Assembly (NCBI RefSeq): GCF_030814815.1
Contig: NZ_JAUSVR010000005.1
Span: 124,001-188,000 of the forward strand
Reading direction: 5' to 3'
Source: Ancylobacter amanitiformis
Lineage (GTDB): Bacteria > Pseudomonadota > Alphaproteobacteria > Rhizobiales > Xanthobacteraceae
Length of the DNA: 64,000 bases
The position numbers and the translations under genes were made by a program. Shown here piece by piece: positions 18,360 to 26,491 of the stretch. Numbering within the stretch: the stretch's first letter is position 1; each line of letters opens with the position of its first letter. Under the pieces are notes generated by a model. That model was not told where the DNA came from. It worked only from the letters and a program-made list of their open reading frames with translations, and did no database searches.

Positions 18360-19325
18360 TCACTTATCCCGCAGCGCCTTCCACACCAGTTCGGCGGCGG
18401 CGAGGTCCTCGATCGCCGTGCCGACCGACTTGAACAGCGTGATCTCGTCCGCCCCGCCGCGGCCCGCCACGCGGCCGGCGGCCAGATCGAACAGGTCGCC
18501 CTGCACGCCGTCCGGCGCCAGAATGCCGGTGCGCAGCGGCACCACGATGTCGCCCGCTTCCTTGCCCGCCCCGGCGCGGGTGTCGACATAGACCCGCGCG
18601 CGGGCGATGGCCTCGTCATCCGCCTCGCGCATGGCGGGGGTGAAGCCGCCGACCAGATCGACATGCTGGCCCGGTTTCAGAAAACGCCCCTCGACCAGCG
18701 GATCGGGCGAGAGCGTGCCGGAGGTGACGATGTCCGCCTCCCCGATGGCCGCGCCGCGATCGGCCTCGGCCCGGGCCTCGAACCCTTCCGCGCGCAGCAC
18801 CTGCGCCATCGCTTCCGCCCGGGCGAGGGTGCGGTTCCAGATGGTGATGGCGCGGATCGGCCGCACGCTGGCATGGGCGCGGGCGAGATAGGGGGCGAGC
18901 GATCCCGCGCCGATGACGGTGAGCCGGGTGGCATCCTCCCGCGCGAGATAGCGGGCGGCGAGAGCCGAGGCGGCCGCGGTGCGCCACAGCGTGAGCGCGC
19001 GCCCGTCCATCACCGCCAGCGGCAGGCCGGTGGCGGCGGAATTGAGCAGGAACAGCCCGGTCACGCTGTCGAGCCCGCGCCGGGCATTGCCGGGAAACAC
19101 CGTCACCAGCTTGGTGCCCATCACGTCGTCCTCGCCGCCCTCCGCCGTCCAGGCGGGCATGAGCAGCAGCGTGCCCTCCTCGCCATTGGGCCGTTCGATG
19201 GCGTGGTGATGGCGCACCGGCACCACGATGCGGCGCCGGAAGGCGGCGTCCAGCGCGTCGATCAGAGCGGGAAAGGTGAGGAGCCCGGCGATCTCGTCGG
19301 CGGAAACGAAGCGCAAATCGGTCAT
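18360..19325 (-). CDS. Ornithine cyclodeaminase / mu-crystallin family protein
   Basis: An NAD(P)-dependent protein of 321 aa with Rossmann motif VIGAGSLAPYLARAH. Family motifs MPAWT, GTKLVTVFPGN, GLFLLNSAATGLPLAVMDG and LTLWRTAAASALAARYLAR are clear. Members include ornithine cyclodeaminase, alanine dehydrogenase and delta1-pyrroline-2-carboxylate reductase, and the sequence does not decide between them. The start is ATG at 19325; a long upstream reading crosses into the lapA gene in another frame. Proximity to polyamine genes 7-13 kb away is too loose to support ornithine as substrate. Confidence 0.87.
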   Translation of the reverse strand: MTDLRFVSADEIAGLLTFPALIDALDAAFRRRIVVPVRHHHAIERPNGEEGTLLLMPAWTAEGGEDDVMGTKLVTVFPGNARRGLDSVTGLFLLNSAATGLPLAVMDGRALTLWRTAAASALAARYLAREDATRLTVIGAGSLAPYLARAHASVRPIRAITIWNRTLARAEAMAQVLRAEGFEARAEADRGAAIGEADIVTSGTLSPDPLVEGRFLKPGQHVDLVGGFTPAMREADDEAIARARVYVDTRAGAGKEAGDIVVPLRTGILAPDGVQGDLFDLAAGRVAGRGGADEITLFKSVGTAIEDLAAAELVWKALRDK

Positions 19326-19354
19326 GGACACGCCGGCAGGGAGAGACGGGAGGA

Positions 19355-19747
19355 TCAGGCCGCGTGGCGGCGATCGGCGAGGGCCGGCGCCGAGGAAACG
19401 GCGGCGAGCGGAGGCCCCGCCGGGCGGGAAGGCGCGGTGCCCTCGCGCGCCGATACCACGGCGCGCAGCTCGTCCGCCTGCGTCCTCGCGCGGCGCGCCT
19501 CGCGCTCGTTGCGGCGGGCGGCGCGGCGATAGCGGCCCTGGCCGAGCCACACGCTGGCCCCGCCGATGACGACGCCGACGATCAGCGCGGCGAACACCAC
19601 GAGGTAGAGCGGTGCCTCGATCGACCAGGCGCCACCGAACGGGTCGACGACGAGGCCGATCTTCTGCCGGTTCGCCACCGCCAGCATGACCAGCCCGAGC
19701 GAGATCGGCAGGACGATGAGAATCGTCACGATACGACGCAGCAGCAC
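19355..19747 (-). CDS. LapA-domain (DUF1049) inner-membrane protein
   Basis: The 130-aa protein has two helices (about residues 7-25 and 46-68) with the family pattern ANRQKIGLVVDPF and VVFAALIVGVVIGG, then an Arg-rich coiled segment and a disordered tail. DUF1049/LapA proteins take part in envelope assembly in gammaproteobacteria; a similar role here is inferred. It sits after ihfB on the same strand, the conserved arrangement. Confidence 0.85.
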   Translation of the reverse strand: MLLRRIVTILIVLPISLGLVMLAVANRQKIGLVVDPFGGAWSIEAPLYLVVFAALIVGVVIGGASVWLGQGRYRRAARRNEREARRARTQADELRAVVSAREGTAPSRPAGPPLAAVSSAPALADRRHAA

Positions 19748-19810
19748 GCGGCACTCCCGGAAGGTTCGATCGTCGCCAGATTCCTCGATACAAGACCGAT
19801 CGCGGCGAAA

Positions 19811-20104
19811 CTATTCAAGGTCGACGCCATCATTAAGGCGCTCGCGCATTTCCTTGCCCGTCTTGAAATAGGGCACGGCCTTGCCGTCCACCGCCACATG
19901 CGCGCCGGTGCGCGGGTTGCGCCCGGTGCGGGCCGGACGGGCTTTCACCGAGAAAGCGCCGAAACCGCGCAGTTCGACCCGGTCGCCACGCGCCAGCGCC
20001 GCGACGATTTCATCGAGGATCGCGTTCACGATATTCTCGACGTCGCGCTGGTAGAGATGCGGATTCGCCTCGGCGATCCGCTGCACAAGTTCGGACTTGA
20101 TCAT
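19811..20104 (-). CDS. ihfB: Integration host factor subunit beta
   Basis: IHF-beta pairs with IHF-alpha to bend DNA sharply. The 97-aa protein has the beta-arm signature [21 protein letters not shown] with the intercalating Pro, and the subunit start [15 protein letters not shown]. It is co-directional with sppA upstream and lapA downstream. Confidence 0.95.
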   Translation of the reverse strand: MIKSELVQRIAEANPHLYQRDVENIVNAILDEIVAALARGDRVELRGFGAFSVKARPARTGRNPRTGAHVAVDGKAVPYFKTGKEMRERLNDGVDLE

Positions 20105-20142
20105 CGACGCCCCGCCCCCTGATTGTGATCGGCTCGTCGGAA

Positions 20143-20166
20143 TTCCAAAAACATCATATTTTGGAA
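20143..20166. promoter_or_regulatory. AT-rich 8-bp inverted repeat between sppA and ihfB
   Basis: TTCCAAAA (20143-20150) and TTTTGGAA (20159-20166) flank an 8-base spacer, 39 bp before the ihfB start and 16 bp past the sppA stop. The AT-rich stem is too weak for a good terminator, so an operator or part of the ihfB promoter is likelier. Confidence 0.45.
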
Positions 20167-20181
20167 ACTCTTGGGCCCCGT

Positions 20182-21162
20182 CTAGCCGCCCCGAGGGTGC
20201 CAGAGGGCCAACAGACCGTCAAGGCGCGCCATGTCAGTCGCCTCGCTCGCCGAGCTCAGCACCGCATGGGTGAGATCCCCGAGCCCGATCAGCGACATAA
20301 CCCGCACGGCCAGCGCGTGCAACCAGCCGAATTCATCCCCGGCACGGCCGGTGCGCCAATCCCGCACGGGAAGATCCCGGGAGACCCCGCGCTCGCGCGC
20401 CAGCCAGTCGCGCGCGGTGCGCTCGTCGCCCAGTTCATCCACCAGCCGCAGCGGCAGCGCCTGATGGGCGGTGAAGACCCGGCCGTCCGAGGCCTGCGCC
20501 AGCTTGTCGCCGGTCAGCAGCCGGCGCTCGGAGACCAGATCCCTGAACCAGTCATAGCTGTCGGTGACCAGCGAGCGCACCGCCGCGCGGGCGTCCTCGG
20601 TGGGCGGATCGAACATGTTGGGCGCCGCCTTCAGCGGGCTGGACTTGATCTCCTCATAGGAGATGCCGACCGTCTTCATCAGCCCGGCGAAATTGGGGAA
20701 CTGGAAGATGACGCCGATGGAGCCCACCAGCGCGTTGCGCGGGGCGACGATATGGTCGGCGCCCATGGCGGCGATATAGGCGCCCGAGGCCGCCATGCCG
20801 TCCACCGCCGCGACGATCGGCATCTTCTGCGCCAGACGGCGCAGCCCGTCATAGAGCGCGGCGGAACCCACGACCGTGCCACCGGGGCTGTCGATGGAGA
20901 GGATCACGGCGCGCGCGCCGGAGCGGCCGATCGCCTCCAGCAGGTCGAGCCGCTCGCGCTCGTTGCGGATGATGCCGCCAATGGTGACGCGCGCCACATG
21001 CGGGGCGGAGCGCGGCAGCAGCGCGCCATCGCTCCACCAGGCGAACAGGCCGAAGCCGGCGCCGAGCAGCACGAGAAAGGCAAGGACGCGCCAGAAGGCC
21101 AGCTTGCGCCGCAACCGGCGCCGCACCAGCACCTCGTCGACCTCGATCGAGCCGTAGGCCAT
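20182..21162 (-). CDS. sppA: Signal peptide peptidase SppA, membrane-anchored S49 protease
   Basis: The 326-aa product has a basic N-terminus, one helix (about 24-44) and a periplasmic Ser-Lys protease domain. Ser126 is in [13 protein letters not shown] and Lys178 in [20 protein letters not shown] and [11 protein letters not shown] complete the family pattern. It degrades cleaved signal peptides. ATG at 21162 has GGAGGAGG just upstream; the long upstream reading is out-of-context. Its place between rpsA and ihfB in the local gene order is typical of the group. Confidence 0.93.
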   Translation of the reverse strand: MAYGSIEVDEVLVRRRLRRKLAFWRVLAFLVLLGAGFGLFAWWSDGALLPRSAPHVARVTIGGIIRNERERLDLLEAIGRSGARAVILSIDSPGGTVVGSAALYDGLRRLAQKMPIVAAVDGMAASGAYIAAMGADHIVAPRNALVGSIGVIFQFPNFAGLMKTVGISYEEIKSSPLKAAPNMFDPPTEDARAAVRSLVTDSYDWFRDLVSERRLLTGDKLAQASDGRVFTAHQALPLRLVDELGDERTARDWLARERGVSRDLPVRDWRTGRAGDEFGWLHALAVRVMSLIGLGDLTHAVLSSASEATDMARLDGLLALWHPRGG

Positions 21163-21293
21163 TGGCCCTCCTCCGGGTTCCAGGGGCCAAGGGGTAGCCG
21201 CCGGGGAGGATGGACGCAAGCGTGAGCACGGGTTGCGTGAGCGCGGGCGGGGCGCGCGACGGATGCCGCGACGCCGCCGCCGGAGCGCAGGCC

Positions 21294-21911
21294 TCAGCCG
21301 CCGTGCTTTTCGAGAAAGGCCTCGACGGACAGGGCGCGGAAATCCTCCAGCGCCGCGCGCAGCCGCGCGTGCTCCCAGTGCCACCAGCCGAGCGCGCGCA
21401 GGCGCTCGCCGAGCGCGGGCGAAAAGCGCGGCTTCACCGGCCGTGCCGGAACCCCGGCGACGATGGTGTAGGCCGGCACGTCCTTCGACACCACGGCGCC
21501 GGCCGCCACCACCGCACCGTCGCCCACCGTGCGGCCGGGCAGGATGATGGCGCCATGGCCGATCCACACATCATGGCCGATGGTGACGCCATGGGCGCGG
21601 CGCCACGCGAAGAAGCTGTCCTCGTCCTCGGCATCCTCGAAATAGGCCGAGGCGCGATAGGTGAAATGCGCCTGGCTGGCCCGATCCATCGGGTGATTGC
21701 CCGGGTTGATGCGGGTCATCGCGGCGATGGAGGTGAACTTGCCGATGCGCGCATGGGCGATGTCGGAATCATTCACCACATAGGAATAGTCGCCGAGTTC
21801 CACGTCCAGGAGCTTGGTGCGCGGGCCGATTTCGGTGTAGCGCCCGAGCGTCGAGCGGCTGACCTCGGCGGTGGGATCGATGGTGGGCGCGAGCCCCAGC
21901 CTGCGGCTCAT
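21294..21911 (-). CDS. Hexapeptide-repeat transferase of the phosphonate-metabolism type (TIGR03308-like)
   Basis: A left-handed beta-helix acyltransferase of 205 aa. The features [40 protein letters not shown] and [18 protein letters not shown] match the XAT-related family found in phn operons; the catalytic His is in NPGNHP. The acceptor is unknown. It starts 3 bp after the DUF1045 stop, and phnM precedes that gene, so the three form one operon. Confidence 0.82.
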   Translation of the reverse strand: MSRRLGLAPTIDPTAEVSRSTLGRYTEIGPRTKLLDVELGDYSYVVNDSDIAHARIGKFTSIAAMTRINPGNHPMDRASQAHFTYRASAYFEDAEDEDSFFAWRRAHGVTIGHDVWIGHGAIILPGRTVGDGAVVAAGAVVSKDVPAYTIVAGVPARPVKPRFSPALGERLRALGWWHWEHARLRAALEDFRALSVEAFLEKHGG

Positions 21912-21914
21912 GCG

Positions 21915-22625
21915 TCAGCCCCCGAACGGATAGCGGGCGACCAGGCGGAAGGGCCCGTCCTCCTGCCGATAGAGCGCGATCTCGCCGACGATCAGCGGCC
22001 CGTCGGCCCCGCTCATGGCGAAATGCTCGGCGAGTTCCGCCTCCGCCAGCGCCCGCTCCGCCGCCTCCAGCGGACCGGTCAGGGTCATATGGAAGCGGAA
22101 CTCCTCCAGCACATAGGGGTAGCCCCAGCGGTCGAGATAATCGCGCTGGCGTGGCGTCAGGGGCGCGCGCTGGCGCTTCTCGCGCTCGGCCGCGTTCATC
22201 GGCGCGCGGAAGTCGTCGAAGGCGGCCACGGCGGCGGCGGCCAGCCGGTCGAGCGCGGCACAGGCCGAGGCGGTGCGGAGGGCGAGGAAGCGGCCGATCG
22301 TCGCGAGCTGGATCCCGGCGCAGGCAAAGCGCGCCCGCTCGGCGGCAAAGCGGGCGCAGGCGGCCCGCAAATCAGCCTCGACGCGCCCGCTCGCCAGCCG
22401 GAACGGCGCCTTCAGCGTGGCATGGAAACCGTAGCGGCGCGGCTCGGCGGTGATCTCGCGCCAGCGGGCCGCATCGAAGCGGCGCAGCGCCAGCGAGCCA
22501 TCGGCCTCGCCGGTCTCGGCGTCATAGCCGATCACCGCCGCGCCGAAGCGCCAGAGCGGGCTCTGCGCCGGCGGAGCGTAATAGAGCGCGTAACGCGGCT
22601 CGATGGAACGGGTGCCGGATGACAT
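21915..22625 (-). CDS. DUF1045 protein of phosphonate operons, 2H phosphoesterase-like
   Basis: The 236-aa protein matches the DUF1045/TIGR03223 family seen beside C-P lyase genes. Two HxT motifs, YGFHATLKAPF and FRFHMTLTGPL, are the signature of 2H phosphoesterases, which open cyclic or 2',3'-type phosphodiesters. I infer it may act on the cyclic ribose phosphate made by C-P lyase, as PhnP does elsewhere. ATG at 22625 starts 10 bp after phnM; a GTG at 22646 would overlap phnM by 11 bp. Confidence 0.83.
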   Translation of the reverse strand: MSSGTRSIEPRYALYYAPPAQSPLWRFGAAVIGYDAETGEADGSLALRRFDAARWREITAEPRRYGFHATLKAPFRLASGRVEADLRAACARFAAERARFACAGIQLATIGRFLALRTASACAALDRLAAAAVAAFDDFRAPMNAAEREKRQRAPLTPRQRDYLDRWGYPYVLEEFRFHMTLTGPLEAAERALAEAELAEHFAMSGADGPLIVGEIALYRQEDGPFRLVARYPFGG

Positions 22626-22635
22626 GGCAGCCGGC

Positions 22636-23775
22636 TCAGAACACACGGCGGCCGGCGAGCATCACCTCGCCCACCGCCGGCGTGTCGTCAATCAGGCGGA
22701 AGCGCAGGAGATCGGCGCGCAGCCCCGGCGCCAGCCTTCCGCGATCGTCGAGCCGGGCGAGGCGCGCCGGCGCCGCGGTGACGAGCGCCAGCGCGGCGGG
22801 CAGGGCGAGCCCGGCGGTGCGGGTGAGCGCCAGCGCCGCCTGCAGCAGGCTTGCCGGGACATAATCGGAAGCGAGCGCGTCGAGCAGACCCTGCTGGGCG
22901 AGATCGCGCATCGACACGCCGCCCGAATGCGAGCCGCCGCGCACCACGTTCGGCGCGCCGCCGATCGTGGCGAGGCCGCTCGCCTTCGCGGCGCGCGCGG
23001 CTTCCAGCGTGGTCGGGAACTCGGAAATGCTGCAGCCGGCCGCCAGCGCCTCGTCGACATGGGCGGGAGTGGTGTCGTCATGGCTCGCCAGCACGATGCC
23101 GGACGCGGAGAACAGCGCGACCATCTTGTCGTAATTGCCGGCCACCGCGCCCTTGGCCCGCTCGATGCGGTCCGCCACCTCGGCGTCGATATCCGGCCCG
23201 CCCTTGCCGATGCCGGAGAGATACACTTTCAGATGCTCGACATTGCGCCACTGCCGCGTGCCGGGCGTGTGGTCCATCAGCGAGGCCAGTGACAGGTTGG
23301 GCCGGCCGAGCGCCGCATCGACCAGATCCGGCAAGCCGTGGTCGGTCAGTTCGCAGCGCAGGTGGATGCGGTGATCGACCCGGAACATGCCGCGCGTGGC
23401 GCCCTGCTCGACCGCATCCAGCATCACCTCGTAGAGCGCGCGCCGGTCGGCCTTGGCCTGATCGAAGCCGCCGGCGCAGATCGCGTCATAGACGGTCGTG
23501 ACGCCCGAGCCGGCCATCTGCGCGTCATGCGCCAAGGCGGCGGCGCGCGCATCCGGCCAGATCACCTTGGGGCGCGGCACGAAATGGCCTTCCAGCGCGT
23601 CGGTATGCAGGTCGATCAGGCCCGGGGCGAGATAGTCGCCGTCGCAATCCACGGCGCCGGGCAGCTGCGAGCGGCCTTCGTCCAGCGCGCGAATGGTGCC
23701 GTTCTCATGCACCAGCGTGCCCTCGACGACACGGTCTTCGAGCACCAGGCGGACATTGGTCAGAATCGTTTCCAT
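22636..23775 (-). CDS. phnM: Alpha-D-ribose 1-methylphosphonate 5-triphosphate diphosphatase
   Basis: PhnM removes diphosphate from ribose-phosphonate triphosphate in the C-P lyase pathway. This amidohydrolase of 379 aa matches E. coli PhnM in length. Metal-site residues are in GLIDLHTDALEGH (His57, Asp59, His64); DHTPGTRQW, ASHDDTT and the late GGAPNVVRGGSHSG are diagnostic. ATG at 23775 is preferred over one at 23808, which has no ribosome-binding site. Core genes phnGHIJKL are not in the window; a gamma-glutamyltransferase-family gene lies 69 bp upstream on the same strand. Confidence 0.92.
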   Translation of the reverse strand: METILTNVRLVLEDRVVEGTLVHENGTIRALDEGRSQLPGAVDCDGDYLAPGLIDLHTDALEGHFVPRPKVIWPDARAAALAHDAQMAGSGVTTVYDAICAGGFDQAKADRRALYEVMLDAVEQGATRGMFRVDHRIHLRCELTDHGLPDLVDAALGRPNLSLASLMDHTPGTRQWRNVEHLKVYLSGIGKGGPDIDAEVADRIERAKGAVAGNYDKMVALFSASGIVLASHDDTTPAHVDEALAAGCSISEFPTTLEAARAAKASGLATIGGAPNVVRGGSHSGGVSMRDLAQQGLLDALASDYVPASLLQAALALTRTAGLALPAALALVTAAPARLARLDDRGRLAPGLRADLLRFRLIDDTPAVGEVMLAGRRVF

Positions 23776-23844
23776 CGGCTCTTTCCCATTGGCGCCCGGC
23801 TCTCGCATGCGCGTGTGACGGTTCCGTGAAAGCTCTGCGGCAGA

Positions 23845-25497
23845 TCACACCCCCAGTGCGCCACCATCCGAGCGGGGGTCGTGCGTGCCCTCCAGCCCGC
23901 CGCGCCCCGGATGCAGCACCACGGCCCCGGCATGGCCCATCATGTCGGCATAGGGTTGCGGGATGATCTCGATCTCGTGACCGGCGCGGGCCAGCTGGTC
24001 GGCGATGCCGCCATCGAAGGCGCCTTCCAGCTTCAGCGTCAGCGAGGGCGAACCCCAGCTGCGGCCGAGCAGCCAGCGCGGGCGGGCCACCGCGGCACCG
24101 AGCGGCGCACCGAACAGGGCATAGCGGCTCATGACCGCCGCGTTGGTCTGCGGCTGGCCCTCCCCGCCCATGCAGCCAAAGGCGACGACGCGCCCGTCCG
24201 CCAGCGCCGCCATGCCGGGATTGAGCGTGTGGAACGGCCGGCGGCCGGGTTCCAGCGGGTTCACCGCCCTCGGGTCGAGCGAGAAGGAGGTGCCGCGATT
24301 CTGCATCAGTACGCCGGTGGAGGGCAGCACGAGGCCGGAGCCGAACTCCCAGTAGATCGACTGGATATAGGAGACGACGAGCCCGCTCCTGTCCGCCGCG
24401 CCGAGCCAGATCGTATCGCCCGGCGCGGCCTTGTGCGGCCACGGCAGGGCGCGGCGGGCATCGATGGCGGCCACCTCGCGATCGATCGCCGCGTTGGTCA
24501 GGAAATCCGCGGGGTCGTGCGCCAGTTGCTCGAAATCCGTCACCACCCGGTCGCGCACCAGGAAGGCGCGCTTGGTGGCCTCGATCAGCCCGTGCACATG
24601 GGCGAAGCTCTCCGGCTCCTTCACGCCGAGCCGGTCGAAGATGGCGAGGATCATCAGCGTCGCCAGCCCCTGGGTCGGCGGGGGCGAGCCCCACAGTTCC
24701 AGCGTCGAGAGCTTCACATGCAGCGGCGCGCGGCGCACGGCGTGGAAGGCGGCGAGGTCCTCGCGCGTCACCGGGCTGCCGGCGCGCTCCAGATCGGCGG
24801 CGATCTCGCGGCCGATGTCGCCGCGGTAATAATCCTCCAGCCCGGCGCGGTAGAGCTGCTCCAGCGTGTCGGCCAGCCGCTCGAAGCGCTGCGCCGCGCC
24901 CACCTCGGGCACCGCGCCCTCGTCATCGAGAAAGTTGCGCGCGAAGCCGGGGACCGAGGCCAGTTCGTCCTTCTTCTCGGTGGTGAGCCGGTTCTGCGAG
25001 GCCGAGACCGGGAAGCCTGTGCGGGCATGGGCGATCGCCGGCTCCAGCAGCCGGCGCAGCGGCATCCTGCCGCCGAACGCCACGGCGGCCTCCAATGCGA
25101 GGCTCCAGCCGCCGATCTGGCCGGGCACGGTGAGCGCGGCGAGCGGGCCGCGCGCCGGCAGGGTCTCCTCATGGCCGTGCTCGCGGTAGAAGGCGGGGGT
25201 GGCCCGGGCACCGGCAAAGCCGGCGGCCTCGATATAGGCGACGCGGCCCCGGGGATCGCGGATCAGCCAGAAGCCGTCGCCGCCCAGCTGGTTCATGTGC
25301 GGATAGACCACGGCGATGGCGGCGGCGGCGGCGAGTGCCGCCTCGATGGCGTTGCCGCCCTCCTCCAGCACCGCGCGGCCGGCTTCCGTGGCCAGCCAGT
25401 GCGGCGTGGCAACCATGCCGGAACCCGCGCGCACGCTCTCGTGATCCGCTCCCCAACCCGCTCCCCAACCCGCTCCCGAAGGCATTCCCGAAGCCAT
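23845..25497 (-). CDS. Gamma-glutamyltransferase-family Ntn hydrolase, probably cytoplasmic
   Basis: The 550-aa protein belongs to peptidase family T3, which self-cleaves at a Thr that becomes the N-terminal nucleophile of the small subunit. That residue is Thr362 in GDTIWLGAADRSG; NPLEPGRRPFHTLNPG and CMGGEGQPQTN follow. GGGNAIEAALAAA-like and NQLGGDGFW define the large subunit. ATG at 25497 has GGAG 7 nt upstream and gives no signal peptide, unlike periplasmic Ggt. The small-subunit style resembles the oxamate amidohydrolase HpxW branch; I cannot decide the substrate. The N-terminus carries short repeats from a 12-bp duplication. Confidence 0.86.
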   Translation of the reverse strand: MASGMPSGAGWGAGWGADHESVRAGSGMVATPHWLATEAGRAVLEEGGNAIEAALAAAAAIAVVYPHMNQLGGDGFWLIRDPRGRVAYIEAAGFAGARATPAFYREHGHEETLPARGPLAALTVPGQIGGWSLALEAAVAFGGRMPLRRLLEPAIAHARTGFPVSASQNRLTTEKKDELASVPGFARNFLDDEGAVPEVGAAQRFERLADTLEQLYRAGLEDYYRGDIGREIAADLERAGSPVTREDLAAFHAVRRAPLHVKLSTLELWGSPPPTQGLATLMILAIFDRLGVKEPESFAHVHGLIEATKRAFLVRDRVVTDFEQLAHDPADFLTNAAIDREVAAIDARRALPWPHKAAPGDTIWLGAADRSGLVVSYIQSIYWEFGSGLVLPSTGVLMQNRGTSFSLDPRAVNPLEPGRRPFHTLNPGMAALADGRVVAFGCMGGEGQPQTNAAVMSRYALFGAPLGAAVARPRWLLGRSWGSPSLTLKLEGAFDGGIADQLARAGHEIEIIPQPYADMMGHAGAVVLHPGRGGLEGTHDPRSDGGALGV

Positions 25498-25606
25498 GTG
25501 GATTCTCCCTGCTGGCGGACTCTTGGCGGGCTCTTGGCGGAAAACTTGACCCGCGCCGCCGGGCATAGCAGTTTGCGCCCCGCCGAAGTAGACGGATTGG
25601 GACGAG

Positions 25607-25846
25607 ATGAGCACGGGCCGACGCATCCGCTGGGACCATGTGAGCACGGTGGTGAGCGCCGCCATCCTGCTTGGCGCCGAACTCATCGGCGCCGGACTGG
25701 CCGCCGGCTGGGCCATCGCCGCGCTGTTCAATGCCAGCTGGATGGTCGAGATCTTCTTCGAAGGCCTGTTCGGCCTTCTCGCGCTCTACGGCATCTATCG
25801 CTTCGTGATGAAGGCCAAATCCGTCGAGCCCTTCGTCGAAGGCTGA
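25607..25846 (+). CDS. Small two-helix membrane protein, 79 aa, unknown function
   Basis: Two hydrophobic helices (about residues 16-39 and 46-66) are joined by a short loop, with a basic N-terminus (GRRIRWDH) and an acidic end. GC skew and codon use fit a real gene. It is divergent from the gamma-glutamyltransferase-family gene, 110 bp apart. No family is recognised. Confidence 0.65.
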   Translation: MSTGRRIRWDHVSTVVSAAILLGAELIGAGLAAGWAIAALFNASWMVEIFFEGLFGLLALYGIYRFVMKAKSVEPFVEG

Positions 25847-26491
25847 GCGCGGCGAATCATACCGCTCCTCGGGGATATGGCCACGACACGCGCCCGACGC
25901 CCGATCGTAGCGCCGTGCCTTCCCGCCAGCCGCCAGCCGCCAGCCGCCAGCCGCCAGCTTTACGTGCATGCGGATTTTACGGGCGTCCGGGAAAAAATCG
26001 ACCCCAACCGCTTGCATATGACAGCGGAAATCCATACATCGCGTCCTGCCCAACATTCGCACGTGCCTGTGGTCGCGTGCCGATCGGCGGAAGTCCGGAC
26101 AAGAGGCCGGAAAATCGCCAGTCAGATCGGTAGCCGGAGGCGAAACCGGCGCACCTCGCTCTCAGCGGGGAACGTGACTTGAAGCAACGACGTAGCGGGC
26201 TTTTTTAGTCTCTGTCGGCCCTCCAAAGGTCGGGAAACTGAAGAGGCACTACTTCTTGCCGGGCGTGCGGTCGGGTCTCCCGTACCAAGCGAAGGCATCG
26301 ATCGAACGCTAGCGCTCTCCACACGCGCAAGCGATCGCATTGCTGCCACGGCTCCATTCCATCCGGCCCTGCGGCATGTGTCGCGTGGCCGGCGAACGGG
26401 TGCGCATTCCCGCCACGCGCGCGGCTCATTGACGCCGCTTGCGGGTGTTCGCATCCACTTGGGTTGAAGCTTCGGGTCCTTGGGGATTGCC
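25847..26491. other. Long leader / intergenic region before ornithine decarboxylase
   Basis: About 645 bp has no convincing ORF. It begins with five tandem CCGCCAG units (25923-25957). The right half looks like a structured leader: GCGTGG / CCACGC arms around CGGG / CCCG near 26382-26416, and GCGGC (26421-26425) pairing with GCCGC (26434-26438). A T6 run follows GCGGGC near 26200. Alphaproteobacterial ornithine decarboxylase genes are known to carry the speF leader RNA (Rfam RF00518), so this is the obvious candidate, but I cannot verify the consensus by eye. Confidence 0.5.
25923..25957. repeat. Five perfect tandem CCGCCAG units
   Basis: A 7-bp unit is repeated five times without change in a non-coding region. 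Since 7 is not a multiple of 3, it would shift any reading frame, which agrees with the absence of a gene here. It is likely a slippage-prone microsatellite. Confidence 0.95.

Noticed and set aside
21294-25497. Complete C-P lyase operon
   Set aside because: Only phnM and two accessory genes are present; no phnGHIJKLN reading frame was found on either strand.
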